Assembly (NCBI GenBank): GCA_026545225.1
Contig: CM048845.1
Span: 57,140,033 to 57,204,032, forward strand
Length of the DNA stretch: 64,000 bases
Reading direction: 5' to 3'
From: Cornus controversa
Lineage: Eukaryota; Streptophyta; Magnoliopsida; Cornales; Cornaceae
Shown: piece after piece, positions 1-11,368 of the stretch
Layout of the letters: each line of letters begins with the position of its first letter
How positions within the stretch are numbered: position 1 is the first letter of the stretch
Made by a program: the position numbers and the translations under genes
Notes under the pieces: generated by a model
Seen by the model: the letters and a program-made list of their open reading frames with translations, nothing else
Told to the model about the DNA's origin: nothing
The model's database searches: none

Positions 1-2401
1 TCACACATGTGTGTGCAATGCAAGATCAACTAATCTCAATGGGCCCCATAGGTAACAATACATGCATAACTAAAATAGAATGGACTGCAGTTTTCGAACA
101 ATCAAAATTCAGGTTTTGCACAATCAAAGTTTTCAATCATGCGAAACCTACTTTTCGCATGATCGAAATGTTTCGCTCAATCAAAGTTCGTGTGAAGTAC
201 TATTGAAATTTCACTAGAAATTGGACCCTCTTCTATCGAAATTCACGATACCATTTCGCTCAATTGAAGGCATTTCAATTGTTCGAAATAGAGATTTCAC
301 ACGATCAAAAATACCTTCGGAAGAATTCATGATTTATCACACTTGGTTCATTTTACACTCAAAATCCATTCTAACACTCTAGGATCATCCATACAACCTT
401 ACAATCATAAATGAGACGTAACTTACTCATCATTGAACACATTCCCAAGATCCATAAGTCAGCCTCACATAAATACACAAATGATTCAAAAACATACATT
501 TCATTAAAATGGCCTTCCAAGTTTATAGTCATCATTTGAATTACATGTTTGTGATGTAAAAATAAAGCAATTCATCTGTGACTATGCCTACAAAAAAATT
601 AACATACCACAAGTTGGCATGGATAGTCATATACAGAATATCCAAAAATATATCCAAAATACCAAAAGGAACTCCACTTGGACGTTCATACACATCCATC
701 ATTGGTGCCTTATCTGTAAAAAAATTTGGTGGAGAAGGGTGAGCATGCAACTACGCTCAGTAAAAATGCCCCAACCCACCTAGGCATTGACCCAACACCG
801 ACCTACATGATATGCAATCATGATGTCACTACACTCCATGACATATATCAATGCTCTCATGTTCAACACTACACAAATGTAATTCAACAAATATGCATTT
901 AAACAATATAGCATGCTTAACAATTAAAATACATAAGCATCAAGATATTTATATATTCCTTGGTCATAAACTAATACATAGATATGATTAGTCAACTTCA
1001 ATGATCATGTGGTGTTAGGAAACTTTGATGACACCGAAATGTTGGTTAACTCTGATAATACTTGTATGATTGAGAATTTTCTATGGTCATACATTCCTAG
1101 CATTATATGAGCCTTGCACTACTGATTAGGCAACTCCAATGATCACTACATGTGGCGTATGATTGGGCATCTCTAACGATCATTCCATTGTGAGTATTCT
1201 CACCATTTCAAATACATGGTTGGTAACCTTTGAATCCCATGTATATCATACCTAGACAATACTTTAATAAACATGTATACATGCTCATAAGACATATATA
1301 CATCACATAGCATATAATTCTCATGTTATTTAATGCACATTCTTGCTATAATGATTCTAGTATGTATTTCATCTAGTCAATACCCATATAGTCACATATA
1401 TGCTTCAACTCATGCATATTGATCACATATGCATATAATACACCACGTAGCAAAACATGCTCTCATTTCACATATATTACAAATATAATTGCACAATTCA
1501 TCACATAACATGAATTAAACAACTCTAGCATGCTTAATTACACAATATAAATAGGGAAAGGATAATTCACTCAACTCCCACCACTTACCTATACATGCTA
1601 GCACACTTTACACAATCTCATATTTACCCAAATCCTAGAATAGATGACTAAGAAGGAAGAAACACCACCCCTACCACAAGTTTGGAGCTTTTCCTAGCAA
1701 GCCCTAGAATTCATCAAACTTCAAGTTTCTCCAAATTGCACTTTCTTTTCGTAGAACCGTAGATCGGAACAAGGAGAACAAACTTCCCTTCTTGGACGAA
1801 GTCCAAATCTAAACTTTAATCACCCTCAAGGAAGACTTTGAACCTATAAAAGTGAAGAGGAATATGAGGGGAATAACTTTCTCTCTTGGAGCAAGCTCCA
1901 AATCTCACCCTAAGATGCTCAAAATAAAAGAAAAAGATTAGAGAAGAAAGAGAGCTTGAGAGAGCATCAATGGTTGATTTCTATCTCTATATTCTATCCC
2001 ATCAATATACACTTATGTGTATTGACACCTCACCAAGGAAAAAATGGCTGTTTTGCCCTTAAGTCACTTAACGTACCTCCCAAGCTCTGTTTTCGATTTC
2101 GAAAGCAGCTTCGGCTCTGAAATTACTTTCTTAACTCATTAAATATTTTATTTAGTCTAAAATCAAATTTTAATATTATCCAAAAAAAATTGAATTTCCA
2201 GGCCCACCCGACCTGGTTCTCGGGCCCCGCCGACCTAAGATTCTCAAATTTACCAAATCACTCCCAAAACTTTCCAGAACCTCTAAAAAAGTTTCCAAAT
2301 ATGTTTCCTATATTTAAAATATGCTAAATATCATTAAAATACATTTATGGAAAAAATGATGAATAAAATGAAAATGGCCAAAATTGGTTCTGGTCTCTAC
2401 A
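1..2401 (-). repeat. 3' LTR of the Tekay-like element (left end off-window)
   Basis: Aligns base for base, with indels, to 7478-9959 (shared landmarks: the ATGCGAAACCTACTTTTCGC block, the AATAGAATGGACT block, and the terminal GGTCTCTACA). Read on the minus strand it begins TGTAGAGACC. It lacks a block of about 70 bp present in the other LTR near 7893-7965. Divergence between the two LTRs is visible throughout, so the insertion is old. Confidence 0.88.
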
Positions 2402-2413
2402 ACCTCCCCACCT
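2402..2413 (-). promoter_or_regulatory. Polypurine tract of the Tekay-like element
   Basis: On the minus strand the purine run GGTGGGGAGGT immediately precedes the TGTAGAGACC start of the 3' LTR. Position and composition match the plus-strand primer site of LTR retrotransposons. Confidence 0.75.
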
Positions 2414-2444
2414 TCAAGTAATTTCGTCCTCGAAATTAGAAATA

Positions 2445-3944
2445 TACCTCAAGTAATAAACAGCTGGGGATATTTTGAACAAACTTCTTGTTCCCATTCC
2501 CACGTAGCCTCCTCGACTCTGTGATGCCTCCAAAGTACTTTGACTAAAGAAATAGTCTTGCCTCGAAGTACTTGGTCTCTAGAGTCCAAAATCAGAATTG
2601 GCCTCTCCTCGTACTACATATCCTCTTCCACCTCAAGATCTGTCCAATCTAGAACATATGAAGGATCCGACTCATACTTTCTCAACATCAAAACGTGAAA
2701 AATATTGTGCACACTTGACATTTGTGGTGGCAATGCCAAGCGATATGCAACCTCACCTATACGATCCAATATTTTGAATGGACCAATAAATATGGTGCTA
2801 GTTTTCCACTACACCCAAATCTTATCAAACCCCATATGGTGAGACTTTTAGAAAGACATGGTCCCCTACCTCAAATGCCAAAGATGGTCGCCTTCCATCA
2901 GCATAACTCTTCTGGCCACTCTGAGCCATAAGCAATCGTTGCCTTATTATCTTTATCTTCTCTGTAGTCTCTCAAACTATATCCACTCCCAAGGTAATAG
3001 TCTCACCAACCTTTATCCAACAAACGGGTGACTTACAAGGTTGACCATACAAAGCCTCGAATAGAGCCATCTCAATACTAGCTTGATAGCTATTATATAA
3101 TGGAAGGTGATCCTCCAAACTACCACGGAAATCAGTCACACATAACTGAAGCATATCCTCCAAAATCTGTATGGTACGCTTTGACTGACCATCTATCTAA
3201 GGATAGAAAATCGTACTAAAATCGAGGTCTATATCAAGTGTAGCCTAAAAACTCTCTCAAAACTATGATGTAAACTGCGGATCTTTATCAAACATAATAG
3301 CACAGCACCTCATGCAGTCTCAGAGTTTGGTCAATATATAACTGACTAAGAGTATCCATATCATCTGTTACTCGAATTAGAAGAAAATGAGTCACTTTGG
3401 TCAACCTATCCACAATGACCCAAACTGCATCGTGACTCTTCCTCGACTTTTGTAACCCGATCACAAAGTCCATAGTGACATGTTTCCACTTCTACATAGC
3501 TACTGGTCATGGTTGCAACAAACCCGCTGATCTTTGATGCTCGGCCTTCACTTGTTGACAAGTGAGGCATCTTGCCACAAACTGTGCTACGTTCTTTTTC
3601 ATACCCTTTTGCCAATATTGCCTACGAAAATTGTGATACATTTTGGTGCCACCGAGATGCACTGCAAGTCTAGACCTATGAAACTCTTTAAAAACTTCAT
3701 CACTACAAGGCAATGGTACTACCATTTTTCCTTTGAATCTCATGTCACCATTGGAATGAACACTCCAATTTTCTACCACTTTGCAACCCGAGATTCGAGT
3801 GCGAATGTTCTCTATCTCACTATTAAGTCTTTGCTCCTCAACCACTCTACCCACAAAAGTTGGTTGTGTAATGAGTGTGAACATTGTCACCGGTTCACCA
3901 CCCTCACTAAAGTACAATCTCATTTTTGAGATGTCTTCCATCAT
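2445..3944 (-). pseudogene. Integrase with chromodomain-like tail (Tekay-like pol, 3' part)
   Basis: The reading frames covering 3944-3288 and 3163-2445 give the integrase zinc-binding region (a His-containing LGGTKMYHNFRRQYWQ block followed by CLTCQQVKAEHQ), the first catalytic Asp (MDFVIGLQKS with a following VDRLTK), and the downstream FEALYGQPCKSP block. The last part reads FHVLMLRKYESDPSYVL and ends with a TWEWE block, typical of the chromodomain C-terminus of plant chromoviruses. The function would be insertion of the cDNA and targeting to modified chromatin. Several frameshifts and stops break it, so no functional product is expected. Confidence 0.82.
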
Positions 3945-5177
3945 CTTTCACTCTCGGATAGCAATGTTTGCCAAAGTAACATGCGATTTTTTGCTCAAAG
4001 CATCGGCAACCACATTAACTTTCCTCGAGTGATACTGAAGATCAAAGTTGTAGTCTTCCATGTACTCCACCCACTTCCATTGTCTCATATTCAAGTCCCT
4101 TTGTGTGAAAAGGTACTTCTAGCTCTTGTGATCGAAGAAAACTTCAAACTTTTTTTCCATACAAATAATGTCTCCACATCTTTAATGCAAAAATTACCGC
4201 TGCTAACTCCAAGTCTTGAGTTGGGTAATTTTGCTCATGTGTCTTCAACTGTTAAGAACTATATGTCTCTCGATTTACATTAGTACACATCCCAATCCGT
4301 CCCTTGAAGCATCAATAGATTACATAGCCCAAACCACATTTGAGAATTATCAGTATAGGAGCGCTAGTAAGTTTACTCTTTAACCCCATAAATGAGTGCT
4401 CTCAAGTATCATCCCACACAAACTTAACTTCTTTACAAGTAAGTTTAGTTATCGGTGCCGCTAACTTTGAAAAGTATTTTACAAGACGTCGGTAATAACC
4501 CGCTAGTCCCAAGAAGCTATGTATCTCAAATAAGTTATTTAGCCTTTCCTAATTCATTACCACCCCAATCTTAGAAGGTTCTACGAAGACTCCTCCTTTC
4601 GACACCATGTGTCCAAGAAACTTTACTTCCGTTAGCCAAAATTCACACTTTTCATATTTGGCATATAAACAGAGCTCCCTCAAAATCTATAACATGATCC
4701 TCAAATGGATTTTATGCTCCTTTATAGAAGGAGAATAAACGAGAATGTCATCCACGAATACCACCACAAATCTGTCCAAGTACTCAATGAAGATTCGGTT
4801 CATTAAGTCTATGAATACCACTGGTGTGTTTGTTAAACCAAATGGCTTCACTAGAAACTCATAGTGTCCATATTTAGTTCAAAAAGCTATCTTCAGAATG
4901 TCCTCTTCCCTTATCGTCAACTGGTAATACTCTGACCTCAAGTCGATCTTTGAAAAGCACGTTAAACCCTTGAGTTAATCAAACAAGTCATTTATCCTTC
5001 GCAAATGATACTTGTTCTTGATCATTGCTTGGTTCAATTTCTGGTAATCTATACACAACTGCAAAGATCTGTCTTTTTTCTTAGCAAATAAGACCGGAGC
5101 TCCCCAAGGTGATGTACTAGGCTGTACAAATCCCTTATCTAACAATTCTTGCAATTAATCCTTTAACTCTTTTAATT
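3945..5177 (-). pseudogene. Reverse transcriptase and RNase H (Tekay-like pol, middle part)
   Basis: Minus-strand fragments show [12 protein letters not shown] near 4940 (RT motif A), [12 protein letters not shown] near 4755 (the YxDD box as FVDD), CEFWLTEVKFLGHMVS near 4630 and SFLGLAGYYRR near 4500. RNase H follows with [17 protein letters not shown] near 4130 and VVADALS near 4010. The order and motifs are those of gypsy pol. The frame is interrupted repeatedly by stops and shifts, so it is a dead copy. Confidence 0.8.
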
Positions 5178-5911
5178 CTACCAGAGCCATTCAATATGGT
5201 GCCATGAGATGGGTGTGGTACCGGGAGCAAGATCAATGCTAAACATTATATCCCTCATCGGAGGCAACTCTATCAAGTCTCTTGGAAATACATCTAGGAA
5301 ATCACATACAACTGGTGGAAATTCTCCCTGAATCATAACCTCGTCATCCTCGGCTAACAAGCTAGCTAGGAAACACCCAATCTCGTTCCGAGCACGTGAA
5401 CTAAACAATGATTGAATGTAGAAATCATCACGCTCTCTCACAAAATAGAAGCAATCACCCTCGGGTGTGTACACTATTACTCTACTATAGAGATAATTAT
5501 TCATGGCTCTAAACATAGACAACCAATTCATACCTAGAATGACCTCAAAGGTGGTTATGTCTAGCAACATAAAGTCGAACACTAGCTGACGTCCCGCAAC
5601 TTCAACCTCGCAAGCCCAACACAATCTACCCAGTGTAACTCTACCCCCAACAGGCTTATCAATGGACAATGGTGACTCCAATGATGACACCTCCAGCCCC
5701 AAGGTACAACAAATGCAGCAGATATGAATGAATGAGATGCACCCGAATCTATCAACACCCTAGCCCACAAGCTAGAAACTAGGAAAATACCTTTGACCAC
5801 TGACAGCCCTAGTACCTCCTCTACCTGAGCAAACATGAAAACATGGCCCTGAGTCTGCTGACCATGCTGGATAGTCCCCTGAAATCTTGATTGTTGACTA
5901 GAAGCAGGCAT
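5178..5911 (-). pseudogene. Aspartic protease and linker of the Tekay-like polyprotein
   Basis: The frame 5911-5582 contains ARVLIDSGASHSFIS, the D-S-G active-site triad of retroviral-type proteases, preceded by a short linker. The frame then shifts near 5650 and continues in 5702-5178 with VEVAGRQLVFDFMLLD and DVILGMNWL-like protease sequence, then the LPPMRDIMFSIDLAPGT linker that precedes RT in gypsy polyproteins. It would cleave Gag-Pol in the particle. The shift inactivates this copy. Confidence 0.82.
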
Positions 5912-6049
5912 AGAACCTCTCTCTACCCAAGAACCCTGAACTGAATGTGCAGGCTAGGGCAGTGGCAACACCCTATGGCCAAACTAAACTGTAGTAGCTG
6001 ATACGGTCCTCTACTGAGACCTCAAATCACTATGTGTACCCTGCGTCTG

Positions 6050-7032
6050 TGGGCATTTTGTCCTAACATGTCCCGACTAATAGCAATGGAAGCATATCCG
6101 CTCCACTCCCGATATCACTAGCACAGATGTCACAACCTGCCTCTGAGGGCACTCTGATCTGTAATGACTGGACTACTAGCAGTGATAACACACCATCGTA
6201 GACCGTGAAGGTCAGGTAGACAAAGTCGATGGTGGTGCCGGGAGAGCCTACTACTGCCCCTGAGAACGCGATGCACTATCTCTGTGCCTTTTTCTCCCAC
6301 GACCACTAAAAGATGTTCTAGAACTCTTAGCCTGATTCCTTTTTTCTCTAGCCTTCTGATAGTCATTACTGACCTCCTCTACCACCCTGGCTTTCTCCAC
6401 TACCATAGTATAACTTGTCAATCCCAAGACCGTAATCCTATCCTTTATAAAAGATTGGAGACATCTCACGAACTTCTTCACTTTTAGTTCCTCAATAGGG
6501 ATTATTTTTGGTGCAAAATGAGCCAAGGATGTAAATTTGGTCTCATACTCCATCACTGTCATATCATCTTGTTGCAACTCATAGAATTCTTGTCTCAAAC
6601 TGTCTTTAACCATTATCGAAAAGTATTTCTCAAGAAAAGAGCTTGGAACATATCTTAATCCATCACCCTGATGTCATGGTAGTTCCTGATAAACTTTCAC
6701 CAATGGTTGGCCTCACACGTAAGATGATGGGCAGCCATTTTCACCTTTAAATCTTCCTCTACCTCTAGAGCAGTAAGGAGCTTGACCATGTCATCCAACC
6801 AATTCTCAAGTACCATAGGGTCAGACCCTCTAGCATATGATGGCATACTGTGCTTCTTAACATTGTTCAAGGCCACTATCATTCAACTAAGAATGGCTCT
6901 AGGTGGAGCCTGATACTCCTCATGCGTTTCTGTCGCAGTTTGTCGCATGGTTGCGACTATGTCGTGTATAAACTGTTCTCCATCAATTAGAGTTGCTGCC
7001 GGTACTCTCCCGCAAGCTCTTCTTGGCGGCAT
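6050..7032 (-). pseudogene. Gag nucleocapsid of the Tekay-like element
   Basis: The minus-strand ATG at 7032 opens MPPRRACGRVPAATL, the usual start of Tekay-type gag. Downstream come NWLDDMVKLLTALEVEEDLKVK and the RQEFYELQQDDMTVMEYE block (Gag capsid-like, 6613-6500), a basic stretch near 6300, and a zinc knuckle near 6090-6050 (CFHC, stop, SGH, C pattern) in which a probable Trp codon is now a stop. A stop also lies between the N-terminal segment and the second frame (about 6885). Gag packages the RNA into particles; this copy is broken. Confidence 0.8.
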
Positions 7033-7244
7033 CTTGCTATACATATGTAACAAGAAGATTCAATACTAAAAATTTCATGCTCATGTAGCTCTCATCATGC
7101 TTTCACAACGTCATGCCAAGTTATTCCATAATTAGCATGTTATAAAGACTTAAGCAAGTAATCATGTTTCACATAAACAATTCATAAGCCTCAATTTTAA
7201 TTCATTATTCTTAAATTTCAACATTTGTCCCTACGTATTCAAAT

Positions 7245-7262
7245 CTAGCACTTTGATACCAA
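7245..7262 (-). promoter_or_regulatory. Primer-binding site (initiator Met tRNA type)
   Basis: On the minus strand the sequence reads TGGTATCAAAGTGCTAGA, close to the usual plant TGGTATCAGAGC site complementary to the initiator tRNA. A second, weaker GATACCAA copy lies at 7360-7367, directly against the LTR edge, because the LTR-end/PBS junction is partly duplicated. Confidence 0.6.
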
Positions 7263-7369
7263 GTAGTCACACTCTAATTTTTGACTCCGGGGAACCGAGG
7301 GGTGATCTTGTCACACATTATCACCTAGCATCAATAATCTCTCTATGGTATTCCATTCGGATACCAAGT

Positions 7370-9959
7370 TGTCATACCCCAATTTCTGACTCCCAGAGAC
7401 TGAGGGTAAATCCATCCATTAGACTTTAATAAACTGTTTTAACCTTTGATTTGCCGCGGAAGCTTAATCACATTATCATACATGCATATGTACAATGCAT
7501 CATCAAGTAATCTCAATGGGTCCTATAGGTAACCATACATGCATAACCAATATAGAGTGGACTACAGTTTTCACACAATCAAAATTCGGGTTACGCATAA
7601 TCAAAATTTTTGATCATGCGAAACCTACTTTTCGCACAATCGAAATGATTCACTCAATTAAAGTTCGTGCGAAGTACTATTGAAATCCCACTGGAAATTG
7701 GACCATCTTCTGTCGAAATTCTCAATACCATTTCACTCAATCAAAGGAATTTCGATTTTGTGAAATGGGAATTTCGTATGATTGAAACTGCTTTTGGCAG
7801 AATTCCAGAATCATCACACTTGGTTCATTTTACACTCAAAATCTATTATAACACTCTAGGATCATTCATACAACCTTACAATCATAAATGAGACATAATA
7901 TCACCATACATATATTCCAAATCATGCATTTGAATTGAATCATACATTTATCCCAAATCTTACTCATCATTGAACACATTCCCAAGATCCATAAATCATC
8001 CTCACATAAATAAAAAAATGGATCCAAAAACATACATTTCATTAAAATGGCCTTCTAAGTTTATAGTCATCATTTGAATTACATGTTTGTGATCCAAAAA
8101 TAAAGTAATTCATCCATGACTATACCTACAACAAAATTAACATGCCACAAGCCGGTATGGATAGCCATATACATAATATCCAAAAATAGATCCAAAATCT
8201 CAAAAGGAACTCAACTTAGATGTTCATGCACCATCCATCATTAGGGCCATATATGTAAAAAATTTGGGGGAGAGAGGTGAGCATACAACTATGTTCAATA
8301 AGAGTGTCCCAACCCATCTAGGCATCGACCCAACACCGACCTACATGATATGCAACCATGATATTGCTACACTATAGGACATATATCAATGCTCTCATGT
8401 TTAACACTTCACAAATGCAATTCATTAAATATTCATTTAAACTATATAGCATGCTTAATAGTTAAAACACATAAGCATCTAGATATTTACATCTTCTTTA
8501 ATCATAATCCAATACATAGACATAATTGATTAACTCCGAAGATCATGTCGTGTTAGGCAACTCCGACGATACCAAAGTGTTGGTCAACTCCAACGACACT
8601 CGTATGATTAGGCATCTTCGACGGCCATACATTCCTAGCATTATATAAGCCTTGCACTAGTGATTAGGCAACTCTAACGATCACTACACTAAGGTATGAT
8701 TGGGCATCTCCAAAGTTATCCCATTGTGAGTATTCTCATCCCTTCAAACACATGGTTGGTCACCTCCGAATCCCATGTATATCATACTTGGACAACACTC
8801 CGATAAACATATATACATGCTCATAAGACACATATACATCATATAACATATAATTCTCATGCTCTTTAATGCACATTCTTGCTATAATGATTCTAGCATA
8901 CATTTCATCTACTCAATTCCCTTATAGTCACATATATGCTTCAACTCATGCATATTGATCACATATGCATATAATACACGACATAGCAAATTATGCTCTC
9001 ATATCATATATATTGCAAATATAATTACACAATTAACCACATAACATGAATTAAACAACTCTAGCAAGCTTAATTACACAATGTAAAGAAGGGAAGGATA
9101 ATTCACTAAACTCCCACCACTTACCCATATATGCTAGCACACTTTACACAATCCCAAATTTACCCAAATCCTAGAATCGACGATTAAGAGAGAACAAACA
9201 CCCCTACCTCAAGTTTGGAGCTCTTCCTAGCAAGCTCTAGAATTCTCCAAACTTTAAGTTTCTCCAAATCGCACTTTCTTTTCGTAGAACCATAAATCGG
9301 GACAATGAGAAGAAACCTTCCTTCTTAGACGAAGCCCAAATCCAAACTTCAATCACCCTTAAATTTCAAAACTCTCTCGATGGGGACTTTGAACCCACCA
9401 AAGTGAAGAGGAATATGAGGGGAATAACTTTCTCTCTTGGAGCAAGCTCCAAATCTCACCCTAAGATGCTCAAAATGAAGGAATAAGATTGGAGAAGAAT
9501 GAGAGCTTGAGAAAGGATCAATGGTTGATTTATTTCTCTCTATATTCTATCCCAGCAATATACACTTATGTGTATTGACACCTCACCAAGAAAAAAATGA
9601 CTATTTTACCCTTAAGTCACTTAACATACCTCCCGAGCTCCGTTTTTTAATTCGAAAGTGGCTATGGCTCCGAAATCACTTGCTTAACTCATTAAACATT
9701 TTATTTAGTCCAGAATGAAAAAATAAATATTTCTCATAAATTTTTTTGATTTTCAAGCCTACCCAACTCGCTTCCCAGGCCCCGCCGACCCAAAATTTTT
9801 GAATTTACCCAAACACTCCCGTAACTTAGCGAAACCTCTTAAACAAGTTCCCAAACATGTTTTTCACATTTAAAACATGGTAATCATCAATTAAAATGCA
9901 TTTATGATAAAAATGATTAATAAAATAAAAATTGAACAAAATTGGTCCTGGTCTCTACA
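7370..9959 (-). repeat. 5' LTR of the Tekay-like element
   Basis: About 2,590 bp direct repeat of 1-2401. In plus orientation it begins TGTCATACCCC and ends GGTCTCTACA, so on its own strand it starts TGTAGAGACC and ends GGGGTATGACA, a proper TG..CA LTR. Its right edge abuts copia coding sequence at 9960. Confidence 0.88.
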
Positions 9960-11368
9960 GACTTAATCTGACGCAGTTCCATATTCGGGTTTGTCCTGCA
10001 CATATGCGGATAGGACAGGTGACTAAGTTAGAAGCAAGATCAAGAGTGTGTTTATTTGTAGGCTATCCAAAAGAAACCAATGGTGGTTTATTTTATGATC
10101 TTGAGGATAGAAAAGTATTGGTTAACACCAATGTTGAATTCTTAAAGGAAGATTATATTATAAACCACAGTCCCAAAAGTAAAGTTATCCTAGATGAGAT
10201 GTCACATTCCTTTAAAGACCCGATGGTAGATAAATGAATCAAAGATGATAAGACTGATGGAACACGAGAGGATATCACTATTACACCTTTATCTTTTAGT
10301 ACACCGATGCCCCGTTGTAGTGGGAGAGTCTTATGACAACCTAACAAATATATGTTTTTGGGAGAATTTTATGAGGTTATCCCGGATAAACATGAGTTGG
10401 GCCATGTGAACTACGAAGAAGCCATCAATGATATGGATGTATGAAACTGGCAAGTTGCCATGAAATCAAAATTAGAATCTATGTATTCCAATCAAGTCTG
10501 GGAACTTGTAAAACCACCTGCTAGGATCAAACCCATCGGATGCAAGTTGATCTATAAAAGAAAAGTGGAATAGACGAAGATATTGAGACATATAAGGCAA
10601 AGCTGGTTGCCAAAGGCTTCAGTCAACGTGAAGGGATTAACTATGAGGAGACCTTCTCACCAGTAGCCATGCTGAAGTCTATTCGGACTCTTTAACCATA
10701 AGTGCTCATTATGATTATGAGATATTCTAGATGAATGTCAAGACAGCATTTTTAAATGGCCATCTGGAAGAGGACAACTATATGAAACAACCAGACATGT
10801 TTGTGGTGAAAGGTCAGGAGCACCTAATGTGCAAATTGCAGAGATACATTTATGGACTCAAGCAAGCATCTAGGAGCTAGAATATACATTTTGATTAAAC
10901 AATCAAGGCATTTGGTTTTGATCAAAACATTGATAAGCCTTGTGTGTACAAGAAGGTACAGAATAGCATTGTGATCTTTCTTATTCTTTATGTAGATGAT
11001 ATTCTACTCATTGGAAATGATGTAGGGGCATTATCATTAGTAAAAATTTGGTTATCTAGCCATTTTGACATGAAAGATTTGAGAAAAGCTAGCTTCATCC
11101 TTGGGATTAAGCTTTTGCGTAATCGGAAGAAAATGATGATCGATTTATCCCAAACTGCATAAAGTGATAAGATTCTGGTCAGGTTTGCTATGCAAAACTC
11201 CAAGAAAGGATTCTTACCTTTCAGGTATGGAGTATCTTTTTCTAAGGCTCAGTGTCCCAAAACGCCTGAAGAGGAAGAGGAGATACGACAGGTACCATAT
11301 GCTTTGGCAGTAGGTAGTCTCATGTATGCTATGTTGTATATAAGACCAGACATATGTTATGCAGTGGA
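9960..11368 (+). pseudogene. Ty1/copia pol, integrase end to RT/RNase H (interrupted)
   Basis: From 9960 the frame reads straight into copia integrase C-terminal sequence (CPAHMR, then LEARSRVCLFVGYPKETNGG and a VNTNVEFLKEDY block). Further on are the RT blocks: WELVKPPARIKPIGCKLI-like at about 10500, MNVKTAFLNGHLEED near 10735, YGLKQAS near 10855, and LYVDDILLIGND near 10985 (the YVDD catalytic box). It ends at RPDICYAVEVM, where the solo LTR interrupts it. Several frameshifts and stops are present. The upstream half (gag, protease, integrase core) was displaced by the Tekay-like element and lies beyond the window. Confidence 0.85.

Larger units (their letters stand above)
1..9959 (-). mobile_element. 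Ty3/gypsy LTR retrotransposon, Tekay/Del-like, degenerate
   Basis: A minus-strand element with long direct repeats at both ends, a polypurine tract beside the left repeat, a PBS-like site beside the right repeat, and gag, protease, RT, RNase H and integrase between them in standard gypsy order. The Tekay-like assignment rests on the long (about 2.6 kb) LTRs, the MPPRR gag start, FSKIDLRS and FVDD in RT, and a chromodomain-like tail ending in a TWEWE motif. Many stops and frameshifts and clearly diverged LTRs make it an old, non-autonomous copy. The first roughly 108 bp of its left LTR lie outside the window. It is inserted into the copia element that resumes at 9960. Confidence 0.88.

Noticed and set aside
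9932..9959. An ATG at 9932 as the start of the copia frame
   Set aside because: These bases belong to the Tekay-like LTR; the copia sequence begins at 9960, in mid-integrase.
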